64,000 nt of DNA. Source: Mermis nigrescens (Eukaryota > Nematoda > Enoplea > Mermithida > Mermithidae). Made by a program: the position numbers and the translations under genes. The stretch covers positions 62,001 through 126,000 of the forward strand of contig JAVLUZ010000766.1 of NCBI GenBank assembly GCA_036768485.1. Reading direction: 5' to 3'. Positions 11,586 through 23,700 of the stretch are shown here, piece by piece. Positions within the stretch are counted from its first letter, which is position 1. Every line of letters starts with the position of its first letter. The notes under the pieces were generated by a model that saw nothing but the letters and a program-made list of their open reading frames with translations, did no database searches and had not been told where the DNA came from.

Positions 11586-12648
11586 GGGAGAACAAGCCAG
11601 GTAAAAGGGTTAGGAATTTCTAAAAATTTCCGGCATTTCGCGCCGGCAATAATTTGTCTGCTTTATATGATTTAAGCGGTATAAATTGAGTTTAATGTGC
11701 AAAAACGTCAAAATTTTGCGGCACATAGCGCCGCTTGTTACTGTTCTTTCTTTTTGTAAAGCTCCAGCATTGCGTTTAAAAGCCTGAATCACTCAAAATA
11801 TCTTCAGTCAAAGTAAATAATTCGCAGTTTTCTTGTTAGAAGCTTGAATTGTCAAAACTGTTTTGTACAAATTTGATAATTTTCTGCTCTATCAGATTAT
11901 TAGTATTCACAGAGCTACAAACTGTTACGGGTGGAAAAAATGACTAAATTTCTAGGCACTTTGCACCACTTATGAATTCCCAACTGTTTGTCAATAGTAA
12001 GGCCGTAAATTCTACACGAAAACGTTTATGCCCCCAAGCCAAAATTCTGACTACGTCTCTACAGTCAGCTCCAGATAGACTTAGACTTGTTTTCTAATAA
12101 ATTTTCATTTCCGGTTGATTTCAAAATTGCTTTTCGTCGATGTGTTTTCCTGCTTCAAATGTTTTAATGACGCTATGAAGATACAAAACCTGCTTCATAA
12201 TTTTTTGCTTTGAATAAGAAAATGACGTAAATTTCATTAATTGCACACGAATTCTTCAGATTAAAGCCTTGATTCTATTTAATCTTGCATTAATTTTTCA
12301 ATAATTTTACTGCTTAAATATCACTTTGCCCTAGACCTCACTGTCAACCGTAAATATTCGATGTTCACTGCATTCTCTTTTATCTAAGGTCCTACTCGGG
12401 TATACCCGGGTACCCAAATTACCCGGGTACCCGGGTAATGAAATAGCCGTGTACCCGGGTAGTAAAATTTGCAAAGTGTGCAGCTCTACTTTCAAGGAAG
12501 TTCGGGGTTTCAAAGCGTGGATGGGGGATGGCCAAGCCCCCTGTCACATGTATATTTCTCAGCCATTCTCAGGGGAAGGGGTAAGCAGCTCCATTTTTGC
12601 AGCCGCTTACCCCCCTGAAAATCTTTAAAATGGTAGAATTTGCAATAA

Positions 12649-13225
12649 GGAATTCTACACCTTTTTACAGTATTTGTTCTTTAAAAATCTTTGTACATGT
12701 ACAAAGACGGTTCTGAAACGTCTTTGTACATCAGCAAAAATCTTCGCCGAATACAAAAAGACCGTGCTTCTAAATGTGATAATTCGGCCTGAATTTAGTT
12801 GATAATATTAGTTCGGCGCAAAGTGCCAAAATTTTTATGAGCTTTTGATGGAATTCACACATAAAACTCGAATGAGAAAGCTAAAACAGCTTGTACTACA
12901 AAATCAGAAATATTACAAAAATTGTAATATGCGAATCAAATCTTGTAATAAGCAACACAGCGCTTAGAATGGAAAAATGGAAAAATGTCAAATATTTAGA
13001 AACCCAAAAATTAGCCAAATACACTACTAAAGGTCGAAAACTATGTTCTACTACACTGAAATCGTTACTGTACCATATTAAAGTACAAACATTTGCATGT
13101 ACAAAACGGTGTTTTTTTGTATTCGCCAAAGATTTTATCTGATGTTCAAAGACTTTTCAGGACAATCTTTGTACATGTACAAAGATTTTTGGGAAGATGA
13201 AAACTGTAAAAAGGTGTAAAATTCC
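12649..13225. mobile_element. Foldback element with TGTACA palindromes
   Basis: About 85 bp at 12649-12735 (from GGAATTCTACACC) recurs inverted at 13141-13225. Each arm contains CTTTGTACATGTACAAAG plus a second TTTGTACAT. No transposase or clear target duplication is visible. Open frames of 77-83 codons in the middle have no known domain. More TGTACAAAG words continue to about 13620. Confidence 0.65.
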
Positions 13226-13479
13226 GAAAATTTTCCGTTGCTTTGCTCCGATATGAAAAATTGTCTGTCCTATATATCTTTAAAATGGCAAAATTTGTAT
13301 ATAGAATGGGAAAATGTCAAATTTATAGGCGCTTATGCGCGGTTTAAGACAATTTAAGTAATTTTTGGCATTAGAAACCCAGAAATTAGCTAAAATATAC
13401 AATCAAAAGTCAAAAGACCCTGTTTTACCATACTAAAATCCGCTACTGTACCATATTACAGTAACCAAAAATTTGTGTG

Positions 13480-13625
13480 AAGAAAATGTACAAAGTCTTT
13501 CGGGACCATCTTTGTAACGCACAAACGGACCGTGTACAAAAAACACTGGTACAAAATGTACAAAGACTTTTGGGTACCTTCTTTGTTCATGTATATACAA
13601 AGGTACATTGTACAAAAAAACACGG
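13480..13625. repeat. TGTACAAAG motif cluster
   Basis: At least six GTACAAAG or CTTTGTAC words in about 140 bp. This may be one end of another element related to 12649-13225, with no boundary visible. The remaining sequence up to 14350 is unannotated. Confidence 0.5.
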
Positions 13626-14357
13626 TCACAAACTGATAGTATGCGAAAATGTGTATGTTTAAAAATATATTTATATAATATAGCATCTTCTACCTTAGCT
13701 AGCTGCGGGAACTTGCAAATGAATGGATATTATTTTTTATAATCTGTAAATCATGTAATTTCTTTGTTTTTATTTTGTAAACTCCCCTCAATCGTTTAAC
13801 TTTTGTACAACAGCGCTCCCCTGTGTAAGTACTTCAAAGGGCAAAATCTTTCCTATAATAAAAGCACACACACCAAACATGCATATGATGACGTTCACAC
13901 GCATACCTATATAGTAAAGCGTACATTTAGGCCCGGTCCCTGTTTCGGCCTCTAGAGCCCGGTCCCAGCTAAATTTTGGACCCGGTCGTTCACTGGTCAG
14001 CAGAACCCACAAAACCTCCCACCACGTGCATGTCTGCTTACATTCCATTTGGATTGATAAATGGGAGCTACGCTTGTGTAGCAATTGGTGGTAAACAGCC
14101 TTTTGGCTTAGTCATACCTGCCCCATAACCCAGACTCAGTGTATTATTGACGCGCTGGCTTTAGGGCTTTGTAGCCGAAGATAGGTGCCCGCACCTGCAG
14201 GCAAATTAAGTAGCTACTTGCTGTCGGGAATTTATTATCTGCCATAAGCTATGAATTAGCTGCTTGCCCTCACAATAATCCTCTATTCGTCATTATCACT
14301 TAAAGAATTGCATTAATGACACATTGTTAAAAATCAGAAAAATATCATAATTTCAGA

Positions 14358-14795
14358 ATGTCCATGCCGAGTATGATCAGTCGATTAGGAATTTGGACGC
14401 GTTGTCAAACGCGCTGTTTTGGTCTTTCTTACGATCTGCATGCTGTTAATGCGTATACTAATCATTCAATCGATATGAATCATACTCAATCTCCTCCGGG
14501 CGATGTTGCGAATTCAGTAGCCGAAAAAGTGGTCGATGTGGTTGTACAACGTTTGCAGGTTTTGGGTCACACTGTTTTTTTAACAGCCGATTACGTGGCC
14601 CAGTCTCCAGTGCCTGTTTTGCTAGATAAAGGATTGAGCGAAGAGGATATCGTCGAGTTGATGGTCAATCAGAAGGAGCATTGGCTCAGTTTGAAGGGCA
14701 AAACTTTGTCCCGAATACTACATCTGCTCGCATCATTTCAAATTTCGGCTCGCAACGCGATTTTGATCCTAGCAAAGGAACCGAAAATTTTCGAG
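14358..14795 (+). CDS. MTERF4: MTERF4-like exon 1
   Basis: 146 codons from ATG to a strong donor (GAG|gtgagt). The open frame runs past the donor into repeat DNA, so the donor marks the end. It contains the presequence and the first mTERF motifs. A tttcag precedes the ATG by one base, so this may be the second transcript exon. Confidence 0.75.
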
Positions 14796-17700
14796 GTGAG
14801 TGGTTGCGTACTGGTATTTTGCATAGGTATATTCTTAGAAAATCAAAAAATCGGTTCTCGGTTCCGGTTCCAAAAAAATGGTCAATTCCAGCCGGTTCCG
14901 CTTCGGTCAACCGGCCCATCCTTAGAAGGATGCCGCCCCCCGAAAATGGAAAATATTTTTTGAAACACGCAAGGGTTCCCCTAGAGGAAAAAATGAAAAA
15001 TTCTCGAAATAGGTCTACAACACCACCAACACATGTTTTCAGCGTACTTTTGAGCTAGTAAACTTAATTGTCTCCTAGCCCGCGCGAAACCGCTCAAATT
15101 TGAGTCGGACATGTAGAACATGCCAAATTTTTCGGGGGATTTGCTCTGAATTATTCATTTTCTGTATTGTTTAAGTGTGTAAATACAAAGATTCACCACA
15201 AAGACTGAAGTTGTCGACTGAATGATGAGAAATCAGTTGTTTAGATTGTTTAAACCATAGATTTGTGTATATAAGTATGGAATAAAGTGAAAATTTTTGA
15301 AATTTTCTCTTGGAATTTTTATACACCATTGCTTAGAGCTCGTTGAAAAACGCCCAAAAATGCCTTTTTGCTCATGTCCTATATAATGGTTCTTGAAATA
15401 TCTGACCTCAAAATTTTCGCCCCCCTCCCGAAATAAATTCCTGAAGACGGGCCTGCGTACGACACACCTAACGAGGGTTGGGATCCCCACCCAATGTTGT
15501 TTTTTTCGGCCGTTTTTGGCCATAAATTATAGGTCATTTACCCTGTGATTTATGGCCCTCCCTCTTACTTAAAATTTCTAGGTGTTACCATAAATAAATT
15601 ATCTGGGATGGAGGTCTGGGGGTTACGCTCCTCCCCAGAAAAATTTTCATGCCCCTCAGAAATTTTTTCACCCCCTCCCCTAGAATTTGCGATTTTTCGA
15701 TTTTCCAAAAAGTTTCCTCAAATTCGTAGAAGAGGTGCTTTTTTTAAGCGTTTTTAGCTATCTAAGCATTTGCTCAAAAGTTTCAAATTTCCGATGCTTT
15801 GCGCCTTTGGTGGATCCAGGATTTCCTGACAGGGAGGGCGGAACCAGGGATCGACGCGCTTTGTTGCCGATTGAGATTAATTCATTCAAAAATTCTTGAA
15901 AACATAATTGAAAGAAAGCTTAGTAACAAGTGACCGATTATTTGTAGATTAGATCATATCGTTGTTAATTACTCGCACTCTCTTATTCCGTTTCTATGCA
16001 TTTTATGTCCTCAATGTTTATTTGTGCTTATTAAACTCATGTCTGCTCACTTAACATTACGTTTATTTTCATCGTTTATCTCAGCGTGATATCATAACCA
16101 GCACACCTGGGCGTGGGGGTTTGGGGGTATGCACTCCCCAGAAACCAAAATACCCCCCCCGGAAATCAAAATACCCCCCAGAATTCAATTTTTGAAAATT
16201 TTTCGTTTTTTCGCAATTTTTGATGCCAATGGATAGTACTTGATGAGAAACGTCGAAAAATGGTGTTTTTATCGCCATACCACCATTTTTAAGGCCATTT
16301 TTTGACCTTCAAAAAATCTTGCACCCTCCCCCCAGAATTTTCTTGCTGCCCACGTATGATAACCAGGTTTCAAATCATTATTAGTTTAGGTCTAAAAGGT
16401 TTTATAGCTTCATGAATTATTTTCAATTAAATTTTAGTCGCATTTTAAAGTATTCGAGACATGATCTCAGGACTATTCTCCTAATTCCTCCCTGATGGTG
16501 ACTAAACTTGCCAAGGGTTTGCGCTCAGCATAACGCAGCTTATGTAGCTTGGGTTGAAAGACATACTTTTGCGTTAGTTTCAAAAGCTCAATTACTCGCT
16601 ATGTTTTACGACGGATAAAAATGTTCGATTGTGCATAAAATGAATACTCGTTTATCAGAGTTACGCACGTTTGAAAAATTTTTATTTATAAACAGGCTAT
16701 ATAATTGTAAGAGAGTTCAGGATTTAAAAATGCTTAATTTCTAATTAATTTTTTAATTTCTAATTAATTTTAATTAATTTTTTAATTTCTAATTAATTTC
16801 TAATTTCTTATCCTAAAATCTTAATTTCTTAATTAATGATCTTAGTTTGCTCCTAGTGGTGCGGATCTAGGATTTTCCCAAGGGGGGGGCGGTACACTAA
16901 CTTTTTCAAAAACTGTCACAAATAGGTCCAAAAATTCGTCCTTCACACGCGAAATGGAGTGTTTTTCGTCGTTTTAAATTGTATACTTTTACTTTAAATC
17001 ACTTTTGACGCAATATTTTTTCGGAAAAATTTAAAACATTCCAAAAATTTTGGCGAAAATATCATTAAATTTCTTTGACTTTAGCGAAAATCCGGCGCCA
17101 AGCGCTGGAAAATTTGTGAAATTCAAGTGGATAATAGACATTTATAAGCTTGATTTCCTGTATTTGTAGCATTTGACGCGAAACGTCGGAAATTTGTGAT
17201 TGAAAATAGAAGAAAACTATATTAAAATAGCTGTCTCTGCTGTTGGAATTGTTTTGAAACCTATTTCATGAGCAAAAAATGGCTTCCAGGTCGCCAAGAA
17301 AGTAAATAAATATCATTAATAAGAGGTAGCTAACAATGCTTTGAAAAGCATTTTTTCTACAAAGCTTTAGAAAATTTTTGGGAACTTTAAAAAATCGCCA
17401 ATTCTGGGGAATGAAACAATTCCTGCGGGGGACCCCTCCCCCAAGATCATGTATGCGGGTCAGCCGGTCTGGCGGTGGGTCACACATTATTTTTTTGGGT
17501 CGAAAATCTCAAAAACTCGAATACCGCTAAAACTACCTTATTACATAATTTCCTGGGTGCAAGTGAGATCAAGTTCTGGAATGTCATAGACAGTGCACTA
17601 GTGTAAACTACATTAAATTGATTCAGGTCACGTTCAATTTCTCACAAATTACGTAAGTTAAACGATGTTTTGTTAGATGGTTTATTTTACTGTCGATAAC

Positions 17701-20700
17701 GTGATGTAATAACGTTGAACCTCGAACTGTCATTAATTCTATTCCAGTGGATATCGTTATCGGTTTGGTTTTAGATGCGTGTAAACGAAGTGATTTTAAA
17801 GAAGATATAGATATATAGGATAATGAAATATATAAGACATATTTTAAAGTTGTACGGTTGTCAAGTTGGTTGTGTGATGTCGCTATATGATTTCTTCTAT
17901 TATGCGTTTAGTATTCATTTGCCTATAGGCAATCTGGCTCATTATTTTTTGTGATTAAATTTAATCTTAAATTATAATGATTGCTTATTTATTATTTATT
18001 TATTCGCTTTATTATTATTATTTGTTTATTTATTATTGATTTTTACCTGTTTAAATATTTATCCCGTTTCTGCCGATGAGTGTTGTTTCTTGGCCTGAAT
18101 GGTGACGAAAAACTCTTATACGCATTATGCATGTGATATAGTGGCTCAGAATTCGGGCTGGGGTAGTAACCCGAATCGTTCTTCGGCTGATGGCGTCAGT
18201 GGCGTCATGTTCTTGCCTAAAAACGCCAGTAAATCAATGATAAATTCGGAAAAAGCAAGTATTCGCTTGGGAGATGAAATCTGGCATAATTTTTTTTGTT
18301 TTTTTTTTGTTTTTTTCATTTTTATTCATGTATGCATTATTTTTCGAGTTAGACAATGAATATTTGATTAACCGTTTATCGGCTCTGCGACGTTTTTTCG
18401 TTGTAAAGTCGTCCGATTCGACGGACGCTAATAATAGCAGTTTCAATAAACTGCTCCTCAAATGCCCCTTTTTATTTTTTGACGAAATGGAACGGTACGC
18501 CGAGGCTAAGTCGCGGCTGGCCAACTTTTTCTCCAACAAACAAATCGGCTACATGCTCAAAAATTACCCCTGGGTTCTAACGCTCGATCCCGATCGCCTC
18601 GAGCTATCCTTTGAATATTTGCATTTCGTTATGGGATTAGATCCCTTTCACATTGTCAAATGCCAGTGGTACAAGCACAGTTTGAGCAAGATGCACGCAA
18701 GGTACCCTTCTCACCATAAATGTAACCTCTTGATTTTTTGGGGGTTCCTGGCCATTTTGGGGAGGGGCGGGTAAATGACCTCCAGTTTTTGGCCGAAAAA
18801 CGCCCAAAAACGACCAAAAAATTCAAATTTTTTTCAAAAATTGGGGGGGTCAAAAATTTTCTGGCCTTGGGGGGATGGAGGGACGACTGACTTAGGGGAG
18901 GGGGATACCCCATCCTCCTGTTACATGTCTGTTTCTTACTGTCAGATGATACGCACATTGCACAGAATGGGAATTCGAAGGAGGGGGTGAAATCAATTTT
19001 TTCTGGTGTGCCTTTGCTTGGGTGGGCTCAAAAACGGTGAATAAACGACAAAATCCTAAGTTTTTGGCCATTCTGACGTTGTTCTATTTTTACGGAACGT
19101 AAAAACTTGAAAAACCTTTGAACAAAGAAAAATTTAGATAAATTGAACAAGGTATAGTCAAGAAATTACTACATTGCGAAATGTGAGAATATTCAGCTTG
19201 GAAACGGCTAAAAATGTTTAAACCTGCACAGGCCCGTTTGCAGGATTTTATTTCGGGGGGGCGAAAATTTTGAGGTCAGATATCTCGGGAACCATAAGGA
19301 GATGGGCAGAAATAAAGGCATTTTTGAGCATATCTCAACGAGCTCTATACAATGGTGAAGAAAAATCCATATATACTCATATTGCACGACTGGTTTCTTA
19401 TCATTCCATCGACGAAAAATGTCCCAGCTTCTGTCCTGTATTTAATCTTTCTGATTTACAAGCAAAAAGAATACAGAAAATGAATAATTAATTAGGCGCG
19501 AAGCGCCCGAAAAAGTCGACATGTTCTACTTGTTTAACTCAAATTTGAGCCTTTTGGGGCGGGATAGAAGACAAAAAATATAGATAAACAATAAATCTAG
19601 CGTCGATGCGCCGGAAAATTTCGAGTTTATTAGCTAAAAAGTACGCTGAAACCTGTTTTGGTGATGTTTTAGACCTACTTCGAGAACTTTTGCATTTTTC
19701 CCTCTGGAACACCCTTGTGTGTTTCAATAATTATTTCCATATGCGAGGGAGTCCCTGAATACGTGCTAGAAAGCCTGCATATCTCCTGCAGATTTTTCGT
19801 AAAATCGCGAACTCTGGGGGTGAAAAATTTCTGGAGAGGGATGTAGTCTAAGCCACACTTAGGCGGGGGGGATCGGTATATACCCCAGAAGTTTGAGCTT
19901 CCCCCAATTTACTGTAGACCCAGAGTTCTATTTTTAGTAACCTTTTGGGCGATTTTACCCATCCTGACCCCCCCAGAATTTTCTTGCTGCCCGATATATA
20001 TGGCCTTAAACATGCATGGGCAGTAAGAAAATTTTGGGGGATCCGGTTGGGTAAAATCGCTAAAAGTGCCAAAAGTCTTACTACAAATAAAATTCTGAGG
20101 TCTATAATAATCTGCGGGGGGAAGTTTCAACTTCTGTCGGCCCGCTAGACCCCCACACCCATGTGCGGTCTTAACTCATTGAAAAATTCCATACAGTCCT
20201 TGACAATAAATTAAAAAAAAATTCGCACCTTGCTATGATAAACATATAAGAAAACAAGAAGCCCAAGTATATATTTTTGGAACGCGCCAACCGCTGCCTG
20301 CGATTAACTTTTTCTCAATTTTCCAGTTTTATTTGATAATATTTCGCTTTTAGGTTTAAATTTGCCCTAAAATCGGGTAGTTACGTCAAACCGCATCCAA
20401 AAAAACCGACGTTATCCAAAAATAATATGGAATTATCGAAATTTCTCGATTCGAGCGATCAACATTTCGTGAATATGTGCAACTGTAGTCCTGACGAATT
20501 TGTAGCCTTTTGCGCTATGTACGCCCATGAATTTGAGGACATTGAGCGAATCAAAGACGAAATCCAACGAAACGCCCAATTTAAAATCGGCGTCTACAAG
20601 CGGTACTCATTTTTTGAACATTTTAAAATTTAAAATTTTTAGAATAATTTTCCGAACTTTATTTTATAATTTTTTTTTGTTATGCAGTACTCATTTTTAA

Positions 20701-23700
20701 CCATTTCGAAAATTTGAAATTTCGAAATAATGTCATTTTCTTCGGATTTGTCCCAAAAAATTTTTACCGTAATTTTGATTTTTTCATACAATTACATTAT
20801 AAGGAAATTGTAAAGTGAAAAACAGCTGAGTTTACCATGTGAAATTGGCCGGATCTAAGTTTTACTTTTTCTTTATTTTTTCTCAATTTTGCTGTAATTA
20901 ATTTTTGCAATTATTTATTAATTAGAATCATAATTTTTGTAAACTTTTTAGGCTTATTTTTCACCATTTTCTACCGTTTGTCACATTATCGAACTGATCG
21001 AGCGGAGCTGGAAATTTTCGATTCGATTGCGTTTCATTTTCTTCTTTACACTGAGTGTTTTCCTTATTTTTCTGCGTAATTTTCAGCTTTATACTCGTAT
21101 CCAGCGCATCTTCGATTACCTCATAACCGGCTCAAAAATTTTGGCAATGGATTTTTGGGGGAAAGTGGCTATAATTTTCATGCTAAAATAGCGAAAAATC
21201 CACCCAAACCTAAGCTTTTGGCAAAAATCATGGGAGTAAAAACCATCTTTAACTTTTGTTTAAGAATGGTCTGATGGCAAAAGTTCTTGCCGCAAATGCA
21301 GCCTTTGGTGGAGGTATACCTGGACCTGGAGGTTTGGGGGTATGCACCTCCCAGAAACCAAAATACCTCCCAGAATTCTACTTTTTGAAATTTTTTCTGT
21401 TTTTCCGCAATTTTTTTGATGATCATTGATAGTGCTCGATGAGAAACGTTGAAAATGGTGTTTTTTCGCCATATCAACCATTTTTAAGGCTATTTTTTGA
21501 CCTTTGAAAAGATTTTGCACTCCCTACCCTCCCCAGAACTTTGGTGGCGCCCATCTATGGTGGATATGCGTCAAAAAGGTCGTTTTTTAACTTTTCTGAC
21601 GATGGTTCATTCTTCAAGAGCGTAAAGTATTTGAAAAATTTTAAAACAGAAAAAGTTGAATCAATTTAAACAATATTTAGATTAAAACATGAATGTATGA
21701 TGAAAAGCGTTGAAAATTCGAAATTTTTGATCTAATAGACAACCAAAGACGCTTAAAAAGTACTTTTTTCACGGATTTTCAAGAAAAATTTGGAAATGTT
21801 TAAAAAATCGCCGATTTTTAGACAGGAGGCATTTCTGTAGTTGTGTAAATTTTTCTGGGGGTTGAAGCCACACCTGGGCGTGGGGGTTTGGGGTATGCAC
21901 CCCCCAGAAAACAAAATACCCCCCCAGAAATCAAAATACCCCCCCCCCCAGAACTCAATTTTTGAAAATTTTTTTCGTTTTTTTTCGCAAGTTTTTGATG
22001 CCAATGGATAGTGCTTGATGAGAAACGTCGAAAAATGGTGTTTTTATCACCATACCACCATTTTTAAGGCCATTTTTTGACCTTCAAAAAATCTTGCACC
22101 CCCCCCCCAGAATTTTCTTGCTGCCCACGTATGGTTGGAGCCCCCCTCCGGCTCCCTCCCCAAGATATATAAGTATGTAACTGATATTTTATAAATTGAG
22201 TCTTAAAGTTATTTTATTAAAATAATAAAGATTTAATTGTCTTGTTATCGCTCCACTTTCTTTCGCTCTTAATCATATTTTTAAATCCCTGAATTTTCGG
22301 TTCAGAGAGAGGGGGTAAAAACTTTAACGTGCCTTTTTCGGCTCAAATGGTGGATATCACCATAGGTGGGCGGCAAAATTCTGGGGGAAGCAAAATTTTT
22401 CAAAGGTCAAAAATGGCGTTATGGCGAAAAATCCCCATTTTTCAACGTTTTTCATCGATCACTATCCATTGGGATCGAAAAATTGCGAAAAAAACAAAAA
22501 AAATTCAAAAATTAAATGCAGGGGGTATTTTTCTTTCTGGGATTACATGCATACCTCCAACCCCCTCCCCCCTTTCACGCCCAGGCGTGAATACCACACG
22601 TGAGCATAGGGGGGCTAGGGGCACAGCTGGGCGTGGGGGGTTTGGGGGGTATGCACCCCCCAGAAAACCAAAATACCCCCCAGAAATCAAAATACCCCCC
22701 CCCAGAATTCAATTTTTTGAAATTTTTTTTTGTTTTTTTCGCAATTCTTTGATGCCAATGGATAGTGCTTGATGAGAAACGTCGAAAAACGGTGTTTTTA
22801 TCGCCCTACCACAATTTTTTAGGCCATTTTTTCACCTTCAAAAAATCTTGCACCCCCCCCCAGAATTTTTGGCAGCACCAAAATTCTGGCGGTTGGGTGT
22901 GCAAGATTTTTCAGACCTCGAAAAATGATGGTAGGTATAGCGAAAAAAAACCGAGTTTCAACGTTTTCCATCGAGTACTATATATTGGCAACAAAAAATT
23001 GCGAGCAAAAAACGAAAAAAATTTCAAAAATTGAATTCTGGGGGTGTTCGGCCTTCTGGGGATGCATACCCCTCCAAGTTCCCCACGCTCACGTGTGGTA
23101 TGCACCCCATCAGAAGGCCGAATACCCCTTCCAAAAATCAAAATATCCCCCTCCAGAATTCAATTTCTTGATATTTTTTCTACTTTTTTCGCAATTTTTT
23201 GAGGACAATGGATAGTGCTTGTTGAGAAACGTTGGAAAATTGTGTTTTTCAGCAACATGTTTTACGTTTTTTAAGGTCATTTTTTTACTTTTGAAAACCC
23301 CCCAGAATCTTTTTGCCGCCCACCTATGGTGGATACCATACGTGGGCAGCAAGAAAATTCTGGGGTGCAAGATTTTTTGAAGGTCAAAAAATGGCCTTAA
23401 AAATGGTGGTATGGCGAAAAACACCATTTTTCGACGTTTCTCATCAAGCACTATCGATTGGGCATCAAAAAATTGCGAAAAAAACGAAACAAATTTTTAA
23501 AAATTGAATTCTGGGGGTATTTTGATTTCTGGGGTATTTTGGTTTCTGGGGGAGTGCATACCCCCAAACCCCCCCCCCCCCCACGCGCCCAGGTGTGGTG
23601 GATACCCGTCAAAAACACCATTTTATAGTTTTTAACGGTGCTTAACCTTTCTAGAACATAACAACATAAAAAAATTCGAAAAATATTTCGAATAAATTTA

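Larger units (their letters stand above)
9992..12496. mobile_element. hAT-like element with TSD CTTTCAAG
   Basis: The element is 10000-12488 (2489 bp), flanked by the perfect 8-bp repeat CTTTCAAG (9992-9999 and 12489-12496). The right end inverted reads TAGAGCTGCACAC and the left end reads TGGAACTGCACGC. TACCCGGG words cluster at both ends (10013-10065 and 12393-12460). Its first 390 bp after the cluster repeat 7254-7629. A younger MITE sits at 11054-11317. Internal frames are short (under 100 codons) with no transposase motif. Confidence 0.8.

Noticed and set aside
16720..16835. Possible replication origin or scaffold-attachment AT tract
   Set aside because: It is only a simple AT tandem repeat; nothing in the sequence supports a specific role.
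18274..18348. Using the upstream ATG at 18274 as a start for the second mTERF block
   Set aside because: The sequence before 18349 is a poly-T-rich intron tract giving a Phe-rich peptide; splicing at 18349 joins in phase with exon 1.
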